Below, in pieces: positions 45,491-54,884 of a stretch of 64,000 bases of DNA. The stretch comes from JBJXHN01 sp046233135 (GTDB taxonomy: Bacteria > Pseudomonadota > Alphaproteobacteria > Rhodospirillales > Rhodospirillaceae), in NCBI GenBank assembly GCA_046233135.1, contig JBJXHN010000005.1, forward strand, positions 558,001 through 622,000, read 5' to 3'. The stretch's first letter is position 1. The number at the start of each line of letters is the position of its first letter. The translations under genes were made by a program, and so were the position numbers. The notes under the pieces were generated by a model that worked only from the letters and a program-made list of their open reading frames with translations, was not told the origin of the DNA and did no database searches.

Positions 45491-47148
45491 GGGCTCTGGG
45501 TCCTGGTACGGAAAGCGGAAGGAGAGGGGGCGTCAGAAGACGGGGGCTCGGCGCGTGGGTGGCACAGGCGGCCGGCCCGGGGAACGGCATAGGCCAGGGC
45601 GGCACCGATCCCCAGGACGGTCAGCTCCAGACCGGCCGCCACCCCGTCGCCCTGCCACAGGCTGCGCAGCATATGCTGGCCGGTGGTGACGGCATTGAGC
45701 AGGGGCAGCAGCAGGCACAGGGCAGCGGCCAGCCCCAGCTGGGCGGGCCACGAGCGGGCCGGATCGCTGACCAGCGCGTGGCACAGCCCGGCCAGCCAGA
45801 CCAGGAAGAAAACCGTGACCTCGGCTCCTGCCCGGTGCTCCAGCCCCACAGGCAGCAGGCGGTTGGCCCACAGGAAAGCGGGGCAGGCGATCATCACGCT
45901 GGCGATGGCGGCGACATTCAGCCGCGCGGCCAGCATGCCGGCCAGGGGCGGGGCATCGGGGCGGAGCGGCTTTTCCAGGCGCTTGCGGCTGAACAGCACA
46001 AGGCCAGACGCGATCACCCCGCAGCCGGCGAAGCCGCAGATCAGGTAGACCCAGCGCAGCGCCGCATCGCTGAAACGGATCACGTGGATCCCGACCACGG
46101 ATCGCCACAGCCGTACGGCGGCGGGCCATTGGCGCTGTTCGCCCATCACGGCGCCGGTGACGCCGTCGAAGATTTTATGATTGGTGATGGCGGGCAGGCG
46201 GTCATCGAAGTGGCGGCTGAAATCCACCACGGCGGCGGTGTCGTTGGGCGCGGTGACCCAAACCATCCAGATCTTGCCGCTACCCAGCGCCGCTTCAGCC
46301 TGGGGCAGCAGGGCGGTCAGAGGCAGCAGCGGCGCAGGCGTCCCGCTGGCGGGGCGGGCCAGCGAGCGCACGATCTCGGCCCGGGGACCACCCGTATTGC
46401 CGTCATAAAGCAGCTTGATGGGGGCGGGCAGGAAGACCATCGCCGAGATGGACACCCCCGTATAGGAGATGATCAGAAGGAACGGCAGGGTCATCACCCC
46501 CAGGACGTTGTGGGCGTCCAGCCAGGCCCGGCGCGGGGCGGCGCCGGGGCGGAAGGTGAACAGGTCGGCGAACAGCCTGCGATGGATCACCAGGCCCGTA
46601 AGCAGCCCGATCACCATCGCCATCCCCGCCGCTCCCACCAGCCACAGGCCCGGCCGGCCGGCATGGAGGTCGGCATGGAAATGGCCGAAGAACTCGCCGC
46701 CCAAGGTATCCCGCACGGGCAGAACGGCACCGGTCAGGGGATCCAGCACCGTTTCGGTCCGAACCCGGCCGGTGCTGTGCATGACGGTCACCAGCGGATT
46801 GCGGGCGTCGGGCAGGAAGATCATCCAGCTGTCGGCGTTTGGTGCGGCTTCGGCCAGATGAGCGTTGGCGACGGCCAGGGCGCGGGCCGGACCAACGCCG
46901 GCCGTCGTGCCGGCCGCGGTACCGATCAGGGGCCGGGCTTCGGGCCGCATCCAGTGCGTGATTTCCGGGCCGAAGACGGACAGGGTGCCGGTCAGGAAGA
47001 TGGCGAACAGCAGCCATCCGAAGACCAGCCCGCCCCAGGTGTGCAGCCATCCCAGAGCCTGACGCACCGGCGGCGGGGAAGGCGCGGGCAGGGGGGGGGC
47101 CAGGAGCGGGGGGAGGGGCTGGCCGGGGCCGGGGTTGGCGGGGCTCAT
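45487..47148 (-). CDS. PepSY-associated transmembrane protein (iron-uptake associated reductase-like)
   Basis: This 553-residue membrane protein begins with a Pro-rich tail and LGWLHTWGGLVFGWLLFAIF, the PepSY_TM signature with conserved His. FGPEITHWMRPEARP, FFGHFHADLHAGRPGLWLVG, WLDAHNVLGVMTLPFLLIIS and IHVIRFSDAALRWVYLICGF add further His that could bind haem. Family members are linked to ferric-siderophore reduction. It overlaps both flanking genes by four bases. No TonB receptor gene is in the window. Confidence 0.88.
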   Translation of the reverse strand: MSPANPGPGQPLPPLLAPPLPAPSPPPVRQALGWLHTWGGLVFGWLLFAIFLTGTLSVFGPEITHWMRPEARPLIGTAAGTTAGVGPARALAVANAHLAEAAPNADSWMIFLPDARNPLVTVMHSTGRVRTETVLDPLTGAVLPVRDTLGGEFFGHFHADLHAGRPGLWLVGAAGMAMVIGLLTGLVIHRRLFADLFTFRPGAAPRRAWLDAHNVLGVMTLPFLLIISYTGVSISAMVFLPAPIKLLYDGNTGGPRAEIVRSLARPASGTPAPLLPLTALLPQAEAALGSGKIWMVWVTAPNDTAAVVDFSRHFDDRLPAITNHKIFDGVTGAVMGEQRQWPAAVRLWRSVVGIHVIRFSDAALRWVYLICGFAGCGVIASGLVLFSRKRLEKPLRPDAPPLAGMLAARLNVAAIASVMIACPAFLWANRLLPVGLEHRAGAEVTVFFLVWLAGLCHALVSDPARSWPAQLGLAAALCLLLPLLNAVTTGQHMLRSLWQGDGVAAGLELTVLGIGAALAYAVPRAGRLCHPRAEPPSSDAPSPSAFRTRTQSP

Positions 47149-47447
47149 GGGGCACCCCCGGGGCCGCTACCGGGCAGGCCGCCGAAGACCAGGGCGATGG
47201 TCGCACAAACCCCGGTGGCGGCCAGCAGGCCCAGCCAGGCCCGGCCCGGGCTTGCGGCCAGAAAGGCCCAGATCAGGGCCGCGGGCATGACCAGAAAGGC
47301 GATGGCGGCGGACAGGAAGACGACCTCGACCTTGGGCAGGGGCACCAGGGCGGTCATCGCACCGGCAACCGCGTTGGTCAGGGCAAAGCTGCCCAGAACG
47401 GCGGCCAAGGCCCGGTGCAGGGGCTGATGGGCGGACAGTGGGGTCAC
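47145..47447 (-). CDS. DUF3649 family membrane protein
   Basis: This 100-residue protein from a GTG start has three membrane segments. LGSFALTNAVAGAMTALVPL and AFLVMPAALIWAFLAASPGR are characteristic of DUF3649, sometimes called an iron uptake protein. It is the first gene of the DUF3649-PepSY-DUF3325 operon, and a Fur-like palindrome lies about 60 bases upstream. Confidence 0.8.
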   Translation of the reverse strand: MTPLSAHQPLHRALAAVLGSFALTNAVAGAMTALVPLPKVEVVFLSAAIAFLVMPAALIWAFLAASPGRAWLGLLAATGVCATIALVFGGLPGSGPGGAP

Positions 47448-47508
47448 GGCGAGAATTCATTCATGAAAGAGATTGCAGGACGGGGGAATGTCCCCACACG
47501 CTATATGG

Positions 47509-47527
47509 ATTGCGAATCAGTCGCAAT
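47509..47527. promoter_or_regulatory. Fur-family-like operator
   Basis: ATTGCGA (47509-47515) and TCGCAAT (47521-47527) form a perfect 7-bp inverted repeat around ATCAG. This matches the 19-bp form of Fur/Mur boxes of alphaproteobacteria. It lies between the iron-type operon on the minus strand and the DUF2169 gene on the plus strand, so it could control both. Binding is inferred. Confidence 0.5.
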
Positions 47528-47616
47528 ATCTATCGCCTTTGCGAAAAGGGCAAAGATTGGGGACTGAAGGTGATATTGTGCGGCTCTCTGCGTCGCCGGG
47601 AGCCCGCCGTTCATCC

Positions 47617-50610
47617 ATGCGCATCCGCAAGTCACCCCGCCACGGCCTGTTCGTCCGGCCCTTCGAGGACCGGCGGCGCTTCCATTTCGCCGTCACGGTC
47701 TATGGCTTCTTCGACTTTCGCACCCCCGACACCCTGCTGCCGGAACAGGAGATGTGGGGCTTCCTGAAGGCCGAGATGGGCCATGCGGATATCGACCAGG
47801 GCCTGCCCAAGATCGGCGGAGAAGTGATGGTCTGGGGCTATGCCTGCGCCCCCGCCGGCCGCGCGGTCGAGGCACTGCGGGTCAGCCTGTCCATGGGGCC
47901 GGTGCGCAAGGCGGTGGACGTCTACGGGGACCGGCGCTGGGTGTTCTCCGACGGTCCCGTCGGCCGGCTGACGGTCGAGGGGCCGGCGCCGTTCGAGCGG
48001 ATGGCCCTGACCTGGGAGAACGCCTACGGCGGCAAGACCGTCCCCACCAATCCGTTGGGCAAGGGGCTGCTGGCCGATCCGGCGGTGGTGGAGGGGCACC
48101 CGCTGCCCAACCTGGAACATCCCGATCACCGGATCACCCGCCCCGACAGTGTCCCGCCGCCGGCCTGTTTCGCGCCCATTCCCCTGGATTGGCCACGCAC
48201 GGGCAAGGGAATGGCCGGCAAGGGCCTGGGGACCTACGACAATTTCTGGCTGGTGGACCAGTTCCCGGGCTATCCCACGGACATGGACTGGGCGGTGTTC
48301 AACATGGCCCCGCCGGACCAGCGGGTGCGTGACCGCTTCGATCCCGGCACCGCCTTCGAGGTGACGGGCATGCATCCGGATCACCCGGTTCTGCGTGGCC
48401 GCCTGCCCCTGCTGCGCCCCCGGTCCTTCGTGGTGTTGCGCGGCGAGGAGGAGCCGCCGGAAAAGGCCCGCTTCGCCGAAGTGCCCCTGGCCTTGGAAAC
48501 GGTCTGGCTGTTCCCCCATCGCCAGCGGGGGATCGTCGCCTGGCGCGGCGTGGTGCCCATCGGGACCGACGACGGGGCGGATGTCACCCACCTGCTGTGC
48601 GCCCATGAACGGCAGGACGACACGCCGCGCACGCCGGCCCACTATCGCGTCGCCCTGAACAACCGTCTGGCCCGGGGAGAAGAGGCCGCCCGCTGGCTGG
48701 TTGATTATTCGGACATCGAACCGCCCCCCGATGAACCGCCGGATCCGGACGCCCCCCTGCGTGCCCGTCAGGCGGCGCTGATCGCGCGCATCAAGAAAAA
48801 GGTGGAGCCGGTGGCCGCGCCGGCCGGCGCCGCGCCCAGCGCCCTGTTCAAGCGCTACGACGAGGCGCTGAACAAGGTGCGGGGCGTGCTGGCCCAGGCC
48901 AACAAGAGCCCGCGCCAGTTCCTGCCCCAGGACATGGTGCTGCAATCGACACGCGGCTTCCCCATGCTCAATCCCAAGTACAAAGATCGCTGGGCCGCCC
49001 TGATGCCGCCGAGCGATCCGAACAACAGCGCCGGCTTCGAGGCCTTCGCCGAGCGCATGGGTGACATCGCCGACCGCCACGCCCGCGACGCGCAGATGGC
49101 CCTGGGCCGCACCGCCCGCGTGGCGGGGGTGAACATCAACGACACGGTCCAGACGGTCATGCGCAAGCCCGGCGAGGCGGCGGTGAACCAGACCACTGCC
49201 CTGCGTGACATGCTGACCGATAGCCAGGCCATGGAAAGCGCGATCGATTCCCCGGCGGTGCAGCAGATCCACACCATCGCCAACGAGGCCGATAAATACG
49301 TCAAGGAAGCCGAGAAGCTTCAGTTCATGGAAAACAAGCTGGACATGCTGAAGAAGAAGCAGGTGGACGCCCTGCGCGCCCAGCTGCCCTTCGACGAGAT
49401 CCAGCAACTGAAACTGCTGGGCAACGAGGTGGCGATCCAGCGCAAGGCGGCCGAGGACGCCTTTCGCCAGTTCACCTATCTGGGGGTTGAAAGCCAAGTG
49501 GCGCAGGCCGGCCATTCCCTGACCATCGCCCAGCAGCAGGCCAAGGATTCCGTGCGCGCCGCCCTGCATCCTCAGGCCTTGCAGGATCTGAAGAACCTGC
49601 CTCAGGACGCCTTGGTGGCGGCGACGGACGCGCAGAACATGATCAAGGCCGCGCCGGTGGTGAATGTGAAGGATGTCTTCGGCTTCTCGCCCACCGACCT
49701 GGATCCCGGGGCGAAGGCGGCCGTCAACATGGTGCTGCATCAGGTGGACATGCAGGGCGGCGATCTGGCCGGGGTGAAGTTCGCCCGCTCGCGCATTTTC
49801 GGCGGCACCATGGACCTCGCCAATCTTCAGAACATCGACCTGCGCGCCGCCGTGCTGTCCGGGGTGTCCCTGACCCGGGGAGATCTGCGGGGCGGGACCC
49901 TGACCGACGCCCGCTTCATCGATGCCGACCTGTCCGCTTCCGACTTCCGGGGGGCGGAACTGACCAACACCAGCTTCATCCGCTGCCGCCTGGACGGAGC
50001 TGATTTCAGCGGCGCGCGGATGCTCCAGACCAGCTTCGAGCGCTGTTCCCTGGCCCGGGCGACGTTCACTGGCGCGTGCATCACCCGGGGATTGTTCGCG
50101 GAATGCCTGATGGACGAGGCCGACTGCGGCGGTCTGCGGGGTGAGATGGTGATCATTGCCCGCTGTCGCGGGATCGGCACGGTGTTCCGGGGATCGCGGG
50201 TGCAGGGCTTTCGTCTGCTGGGGGAAAGTGAGTTTCCAGGGGCGGATTTCACCGGCGTGCACATGCCGCTGTCCAACTTCCTTCAGGCCGGCCTGAGGGG
50301 TGCCTTGTTCGATAGCGCCCGGCTGGAACAAAGCTATTTCGGTTCGGCCCGTCTGAAGCAGGCCTCGATGACCCATCTGAAGGCGCCGATGGCGATGTTC
50401 CGCAAGGCGGACCTGACGGAAACCAACCTGATGGGTGCCCATCTGCTGTCGGGGAATCTGGGCTCGGCCAAGGCGAAGAAGGCCAACTTCAGCGGCGCCA
50501 CCCTGTTCGGCGCGGAAACCCTGCGCCTGCATCTGGAGGATACGGTGATGGCCGGCGCCAACATCGGCCGCACCAAGATGGCCATCATGCCCCGGATCAA
50601 GCGCTCATGA
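47617..50610 (+). CDS. DUF2169-pentapeptide repeat protein of a type VI-like spike module
   Basis: This is a 997-residue chimera starting at the ATG at 47617 (MRIRKSPRHGLFVRPFED), as DUF2169 proteins start; the frame is open further upstream, with a GTG at 47578 as alternative. Residues about 1-330 are DUF2169 (LTWENAYGGKTVPTNPLGKG, VWLFPHRQRGIVAWRG). Residues 400-680 are a helical coiled region (ADKYVKEAEKLQFMENKLDM). Residues about 715-990 are pentapeptide repeats of the A-D/N-L/F-x-x type (DLSASDFRGAELTNTSFIRC). DUF2169 proteins usually accompany VgrG and DUF4150 genes and may help load effectors. Confidence 0.88.
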   Translation: MRIRKSPRHGLFVRPFEDRRRFHFAVTVYGFFDFRTPDTLLPEQEMWGFLKAEMGHADIDQGLPKIGGEVMVWGYACAPAGRAVEALRVSLSMGPVRKAVDVYGDRRWVFSDGPVGRLTVEGPAPFERMALTWENAYGGKTVPTNPLGKGLLADPAVVEGHPLPNLEHPDHRITRPDSVPPPACFAPIPLDWPRTGKGMAGKGLGTYDNFWLVDQFPGYPTDMDWAVFNMAPPDQRVRDRFDPGTAFEVTGMHPDHPVLRGRLPLLRPRSFVVLRGEEEPPEKARFAEVPLALETVWLFPHRQRGIVAWRGVVPIGTDDGADVTHLLCAHERQDDTPRTPAHYRVALNNRLARGEEAARWLVDYSDIEPPPDEPPDPDAPLRARQAALIARIKKKVEPVAAPAGAAPSALFKRYDEALNKVRGVLAQANKSPRQFLPQDMVLQSTRGFPMLNPKYKDRWAALMPPSDPNNSAGFEAFAERMGDIADRHARDAQMALGRTARVAGVNINDTVQTVMRKPGEAAVNQTTALRDMLTDSQAMESAIDSPAVQQIHTIANEADKYVKEAEKLQFMENKLDMLKKKQVDALRAQLPFDEIQQLKLLGNEVAIQRKAAEDAFRQFTYLGVESQVAQAGHSLTIAQQQAKDSVRAALHPQALQDLKNLPQDALVAATDAQNMIKAAPVVNVKDVFGFSPTDLDPGAKAAVNMVLHQVDMQGGDLAGVKFARSRIFGGTMDLANLQNIDLRAAVLSGVSLTRGDLRGGTLTDARFIDADLSASDFRGAELTNTSFIRCRLDGADFSGARMLQTSFERCSLARATFTGACITRGLFAECLMDEADCGGLRGEMVIIARCRGIGTVFRGSRVQGFRLLGESEFPGADFTGVHMPLSNFLQAGLRGALFDSARLEQSYFGSARLKQASMTHLKAPMAMFRKADLTETNLMGAHLLSGNLGSAKAKKANFSGATLFGAETLRLHLEDTVMAGANIGRTKMAIMPRIKRS

Positions 50611-51872
50611 GCCCCCCCGAGAACCGGCGCCGTCAACTGAACACCGATTCCCTGCGCGCCCTGCTGGATGCCGGCGAGCCGGTGTTCGACAGCGACTGTC
50701 CCGGCGCCGACCTTGCCGGGCTGCGGATCGACGACGCGGAACTGTTGGACGTGGACCTGTCGGGGGCCGATCTGCGTGGTGCGGTGCTGTCCCATTGCGT
50801 GCTGATCCGCGGCAGTCTGGCCGGGGCGGATCTGTCCGGGGCGCGGCTGGAGGGTTGCACCCTGACCGGTCTGTCCCTGGTCGATGCGGATCTGAGCAAG
50901 GCGGTCCTGGCTGCCGATACGGTGCTGGCCGAATGCGATCTGAACGGCATCACCGCCCCCGGTCTGGTCATCGACGGGGCCAGTCTGGCCGATTGCCGGC
51001 TGAGCGGCGCCGTGCTCGGCGGCCTGACCCTGACCAAGGCGCGGCTGGTGCGCTGCGCCTTCGATGGGGCGGGCATGGAGCGGATGCGGATGAGCGGGTC
51101 CCCCTGGGTGGACTGCGATTTGCGGGGTGCCCTGCTGATGGACGGGGTGTGGGACACCTCGGCGCTGACCCAATGCCGCCTGGACGGGGCGTGCCTGGAT
51201 GGCACGCGGATGTTCAAGATGGCCCTTCTTCAGGGTTCCATGGACCGGATGTCCCTGGCCGGGGCGGATCTGGAGCGCACGGCGATGATGGACGCGGACA
51301 TGCGGACCGTAGCCCTGCACGGCACCCGGCTGGCCCAGTGCGTGTTCATGGGCGGGATCTTCGCCGGCATGGACCTGCGGGGCCAGGACCTGTGGCGCTG
51401 CCAATTCATGAAGGCCGATCTGCGCGGCGCGATCCTGTCCGGCTGCCGCCTGGAACAGGCCGGCTTCGGGGACGCCGACCTGCGGGAGACGGACCTGAGC
51501 GGCGCCGACGCCCGCCGCGCCATCTTCACCGCCGCCGACCTGCGCGGGGCCAGGGTGGGCGGGGCGACCCTGGACGGGGCGGTGCTGATGACCGCACGGG
51601 CCGGGGCGGCGGATTTCAGCGGGGCATCACTGGTCCAGGTGGTGTTCAAGAAAGCGGATCTGGCCGACGCGGTGCTGCGCGATGCGGATTGCACTTACGC
51701 CGATTTTTCCCAGGCGGACCTGACCGGTGTGGACGGCAGAGGGGCGACCCTGACCCGGGCGGTCTTCCATCGGGCGGTCGAGACGGAGGCGGACTGGTTT
51801 CGCGCCAACCGCCACCAGGCCCTGGGTACCGACAAGGATCTGGAAGACGCGGAACTGGCCGGTGAAGGATGA
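50607..51872 (+). CDS. Pentapeptide repeat protein
   Basis: This 421-residue protein is made almost entirely of pentapeptide repeats that form a right-handed quadrilateral beta-helix: PGADLAGLRIDDAELLDVDL, SGADLRGAVLSHCVLIRGSL and many more to the C-terminus. It overlaps the DUF2169-pentapeptide gene by ATGA and is translationally coupled to it. There is no catalytic domain, signal peptide or membrane segment. Its likely role is structural or as an adaptor in the spike module. Confidence 0.88.
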   Translation: MSPPENRRRQLNTDSLRALLDAGEPVFDSDCPGADLAGLRIDDAELLDVDLSGADLRGAVLSHCVLIRGSLAGADLSGARLEGCTLTGLSLVDADLSKAVLAADTVLAECDLNGITAPGLVIDGASLADCRLSGAVLGGLTLTKARLVRCAFDGAGMERMRMSGSPWVDCDLRGALLMDGVWDTSALTQCRLDGACLDGTRMFKMALLQGSMDRMSLAGADLERTAMMDADMRTVALHGTRLAQCVFMGGIFAGMDLRGQDLWRCQFMKADLRGAILSGCRLEQAGFGDADLRETDLSGADARRAIFTAADLRGARVGGATLDGAVLMTARAGAADFSGASLVQVVFKKADLADAVLRDADCTYADFSQADLTGVDGRGATLTRAVFHRAVETEADWFRANRHQALGTDKDLEDAELAGEG

Positions 51873-51896
51873 TCCCATCCCGCAAGCGGGATGGGA
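51873..51896. terminator. Bidirectional hairpin between pentapeptide gene and tctA
   Basis: TCCCATCCCGC (51873-51883) and GCGGGATGGGA (51886-51896) form an 11-bp perfect stem starting immediately after the pentapeptide stop. A second hairpin, CCGGCC/GGCCGG at 51905-51919, follows before the convergent tctA stop. Together they probably end both transcripts. Confidence 0.6.
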
Positions 51897-51920
51897 GGGG
51901 GAGACCGGCCATCGGCCGGG

Positions 51921-53432
51921 TTACTGTCCCGCTCTTTCGCCACGCTTCGCCTGGAAGCGCTTCCACAGCATGGGCAGGAGTGTCGTGAGAACCAGCAGGG
52001 CGATCAGCACCATGCAGAGGGGACGGGTGAAAAGGATATGCTCGTTGCGGACGTCGAGCAGCAGTGACAGACGCAGGTTGCTCTCTATCAGGGGGCCGAG
52101 GATGACTCCCAGCGCGACCGGAGCCAGGGGCAGGCCGGTCTTGTCCAGGATATAGCCGAGTATTCCGAAACCGAACATGAGCCAGACGTCGAAGAGCGAA
52201 CTCTGGACACAATAGGCCCCGATGATGCTGAAGCAGAGAATCAACCCGACCAGCAGCGGGCGGGGAATGCGCAATACCTGGGCGAAAAGGTTGGTCGCGA
52301 AGGATCCGCCAAGGGGGATCAGGATCAAGGACGTCAGGAACATCTGGATCATGAAGCCGTAGATGATGTCCGCGCTGTTCCGGAACAGGTCCGGTCCGGG
52401 TTGCAGCCCGTGCACCAGCAGCCCGCCCATGATCACGGCGGCAACGGAACTGCCGGGAATGCCCAATGTCACCGTTGGAATCAACGCCGCCGCATTGTCG
52501 GCGTTGTTGCCGAACTCCGAAGCGGCGATGCCTTCCGGGTTGCCTTTTCCGAAGGTTTCAGGCTCCTTCGACATTTTCTTGGCCCGCTCGTAGGCGAGGA
52601 AGGAGACGAAGCTGCCGCTGGCGCCGGGAAGGAGGCCGACGATGACGCCATAGACATAGGCCCAGCCCCAGACCTTCACGAAACGCGGGATCTCGCGAAC
52701 GGTTTCCAGGAACGGCGCGAATTCCAGTTTCATGGTGCGGGTGGCGGTGCGGGCGGTCTCCTCGGCCATCTGCAGGCAGGGCGGGAGCGCATAAAGCCCG
52801 ACCATCAGCACCACGATGTCGATGCCGGAGTCCAGTTCGATCCGATCGAAGGTAAAACGGTCTGTCGACATCACGGGATCGAGCCCGATCATCCCGATGA
52901 ACAGCCCCAGCAACGCGGCGAGCAGGCCTTTGGGGAGGTCGTCTCCCAGCAGAACCGCAACGGCGGCCACACCGAAAACGCCGACCCAGAACACTTCAGG
53001 TGGACCAAAAGCGAGCGTGACCAGGGACAGCGGTGGTGCCAGCAGCATCATGGCAACGGCGCTTGCCATACCGCCAAAGGCGGAGGACAGCAGGGCGATC
53101 TGCAAGGCATAACCCGCCTTGCCCTGTTGCGCCAGGGGATAGCCGTCGAAGGTGGTGACGATGGCGGCGGGCGTGCCGGGGATCCGCAGCAGAATCGCCG
53201 GGATTGCCCCGCCATACATGGCGCCATTGTAGATTCCCGCCATCATGCCAAGGGCGACGAGCGGGTCCATCGTGAAGGTCAGGGGCAGCAGGACCGCAAT
53301 GCTCATGGTGGCGGTGAGACCGGGCAGGCAGCCGACGATGATTCCGGCCAGCACACCTCCCACCATCGCCAGCAGGTTCGGCGCGGTCAGAACCGCTGGA
53401 AGAGCGGAAAGAAGAGGCGAGAATAGATCCAC
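51921..53432 (-). CDS. tctA: Tripartite tricarboxylate transporter, large permease (TctA)
   Basis: This 503-residue integral membrane protein of about 12 segments starts at the GTG at 53432, which overlaps the end region of tctB. Family motifs are GIIVGCLPGLTATMSIAVLL, GIYNGAMYGGAIPAILLRIP, GLLPGASGSFVSFLAYERAK and TLGIPGSSVAAVIMGGLLVH. It takes up a carboxylic acid delivered by the periplasmic TctC protein, driven by the proton or sodium gradient. The substrate is not determined by sequence. Confidence 0.95.
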   Translation of the reverse strand: MDLFSPLLSALPAVLTAPNLLAMVGGVLAGIIVGCLPGLTATMSIAVLLPLTFTMDPLVALGMMAGIYNGAMYGGAIPAILLRIPGTPAAIVTTFDGYPLAQQGKAGYALQIALLSSAFGGMASAVAMMLLAPPLSLVTLAFGPPEVFWVGVFGVAAVAVLLGDDLPKGLLAALLGLFIGMIGLDPVMSTDRFTFDRIELDSGIDIVVLMVGLYALPPCLQMAEETARTATRTMKLEFAPFLETVREIPRFVKVWGWAYVYGVIVGLLPGASGSFVSFLAYERAKKMSKEPETFGKGNPEGIAASEFGNNADNAAALIPTVTLGIPGSSVAAVIMGGLLVHGLQPGPDLFRNSADIIYGFMIQMFLTSLILIPLGGSFATNLFAQVLRIPRPLLVGLILCFSIIGAYCVQSSLFDVWLMFGFGILGYILDKTGLPLAPVALGVILGPLIESNLRLSLLLDVRNEHILFTRPLCMVLIALLVLTTLLPMLWKRFQAKRGERAGQ

Positions 53433-53433
53433 G

Positions 53434-53883
53434 TCACCCTCCGAAGCGGGTCCAGATCTCTCGCGGCAGGGGCTGCGAGAGTATCTTGACGAAGACGATG
53501 TAAATGACCGTGACAAAGGTGGCCGTGGTGGCCAGGACCGGCCACGGTCGGCGATATCCCAGCAGATAGCTGAGTGTCGGGATGGCGATCGCCGACGTGG
53601 TCAGAAACCCAAGGTATCGAAGCCCGACCAGAGCCAGCGCCGTTATGCCGGCAACCAGGAAAAAGCGTCCCGGGCTCAGAAAGAAACTGGGGTTCTCCCT
53701 GTCCCGGATCAGGCGCATCTGGCCGCGGATGGCGATCAAGATGCCGAGCGGGACGGCCGGTGCCAGGACGAGCAAGGGAAAAACACGGGCGGCTTCGCTG
53801 AATCCCGCAGCCTTCCAGCAGCCGAGCGCGGCGAGAAGCGCCACGCTCGTGCCGAGGACGACATCATTGTGAAGTGTTTTCAA
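53434..53883 (-). CDS. tctB: Tripartite tricarboxylate transporter, small permease (TctB)
   Basis: This 149-residue protein has four membrane segments (LGTSVALLAALGCWKAAGFS, VFPLLVLAPAVPLGILIAI, FFLVAGITALALVGLRYLGF and WPVLATTATFVTVIYIVFVK), as usual for TctB. The start appears to be a TTG with AGGA just upstream. It lies between tctC and tctA, nearly contiguous with both. Confidence 0.85.
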   Translation of the reverse strand: MKTLHNDVVLGTSVALLAALGCWKAAGFSEAARVFPLLVLAPAVPLGILIAIRGQMRLIRDRENPSFFLSPGRFFLVAGITALALVGLRYLGFLTTSAIAIPTLSYLLGYRRPWPVLATTATFVTVIYIVFVKILSQPLPREIWTRFGG

Positions 53884-53907
53884 GATGTCCTGCCTCTCGC
53901 CTGCGGG

Positions 53908-54855
53908 TCACTGGAGCCACGGGCTCTTGGCCCAGATCGCCTTCATGTTCGCGTCGAAGGACGTGAGGCCGGCGGCGAAGGTTGCGGCATCGGCGAAATC
54001 GAGAACCACGCCCTGGTTCGCCGCATCCTTCTGGAAGTCCGGGTCATCCAGCGCCTTGGTCAAGGCATCGGCCAGGGCCTTGACGGCCTCGTCGGGCATC
54101 CCTTTGGGGCCGGCGAAACCGCGCTGGGATGACGCGACGATGTCGAAGCCCTGCTCCTTGAGAGTCGGGACGTCTGGCGCGAGGGCGGAGCGTTTGTCGG
54201 CCATGATGCCGAGGATGGTGATATTGTCCTGGTAGTTGACGGCCTCACCCAGATTGAAGCTACCCACGGCCACATGGCCGCCCATGGTGGCATTGCGCGC
54301 TGCGGCACCGGGGAAGGGGACGAAGGTGAATCCCACGCCGGTCATCTGCTCCAGTTGCAGGCCCGCGAGGTGGTCGTCGCCGCCGAAATTACCGGTCGCC
54401 ATGGTCACGACCTTGGGGTTTTCCCGGGCGTAGTCCACCAGTTCCGCAACTGTGGTGAACGGGCTGCCTTTTTTGACATTCAGTGCGGCGGGGTCAGTAA
54501 CCATGTTGGCGATCAGGGTGAAGTCCTGCCACGTGAAATTGGCTTTTCCTTCGATCGGCTTGGTGACGATAGACGGTGTGGTGATGATGCCGATGGTATA
54601 TCCGTCGGGGTCGGCGTCATGCAGGGCCTGCCAGCCGACGATTCCCGAGGCGCCGGTTTTGTTTTCCACCACCAGATGCGCGTCTCCCCCCAGGTATTTC
54701 TCGATATAGGGGGCGACGGTGCGGACCATGATGTCACTGCCGCCACCGGCGGCGTAGGGGACGATCACGGTGATTTCCTTCTCCGGGTACTGCGCGAACG
54801 CGGCGGTGCTGACCAGTGAAGCGGCGAGTACGACAGGCAAGAACGCACGGTTCAT
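53908..54855 (-). CDS. tctC: Tripartite tricarboxylate transporter substrate-binding protein (TctC/Bug family)
   Basis: This is a 315-residue periplasmic protein with a cleavable signal peptide (MNRAFLPVVLAASLVSTAAF-AQ). The mature start YPEKEITVIVPYAAGGGSDI is the Bug-family hallmark. VENKTGASGIVGWQAL follows, the loop that contacts the substrate's carboxylate. The ATG at 54855 has AAGGAG upstream. It is expressed with tctB, tctA and the upstream catabolic genes. Confidence 0.95.
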   Translation of the reverse strand: MNRAFLPVVLAASLVSTAAFAQYPEKEITVIVPYAAGGGSDIMVRTVAPYIEKYLGGDAHLVVENKTGASGIVGWQALHDADPDGYTIGIITTPSIVTKPIEGKANFTWQDFTLIANMVTDPAALNVKKGSPFTTVAELVDYARENPKVVTMATGNFGGDDHLAGLQLEQMTGVGFTFVPFPGAAARNATMGGHVAVGSFNLGEAVNYQDNITILGIMADKRSALAPDVPTLKEQGFDIVASSQRGFAGPKGMPDEAVKALADALTKALDDPDFQKDAANQGVVLDFADAATFAAGLTSFDANMKAIWAKSPWLQ

Positions 54856-54884
54856 TGGTGGTCTCCTTGTTGGGGCGGAAGGGA

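Noticed and set aside
47632..50532. A 966-codon open frame on the minus strand opposite the DUF2169-pentapeptide gene
   Set aside because: Its Gln/His/Gly-rich composition is what antisense of a GC-biased gene gives, no family motif is present, and the plus strand shows clear domains and repeats.
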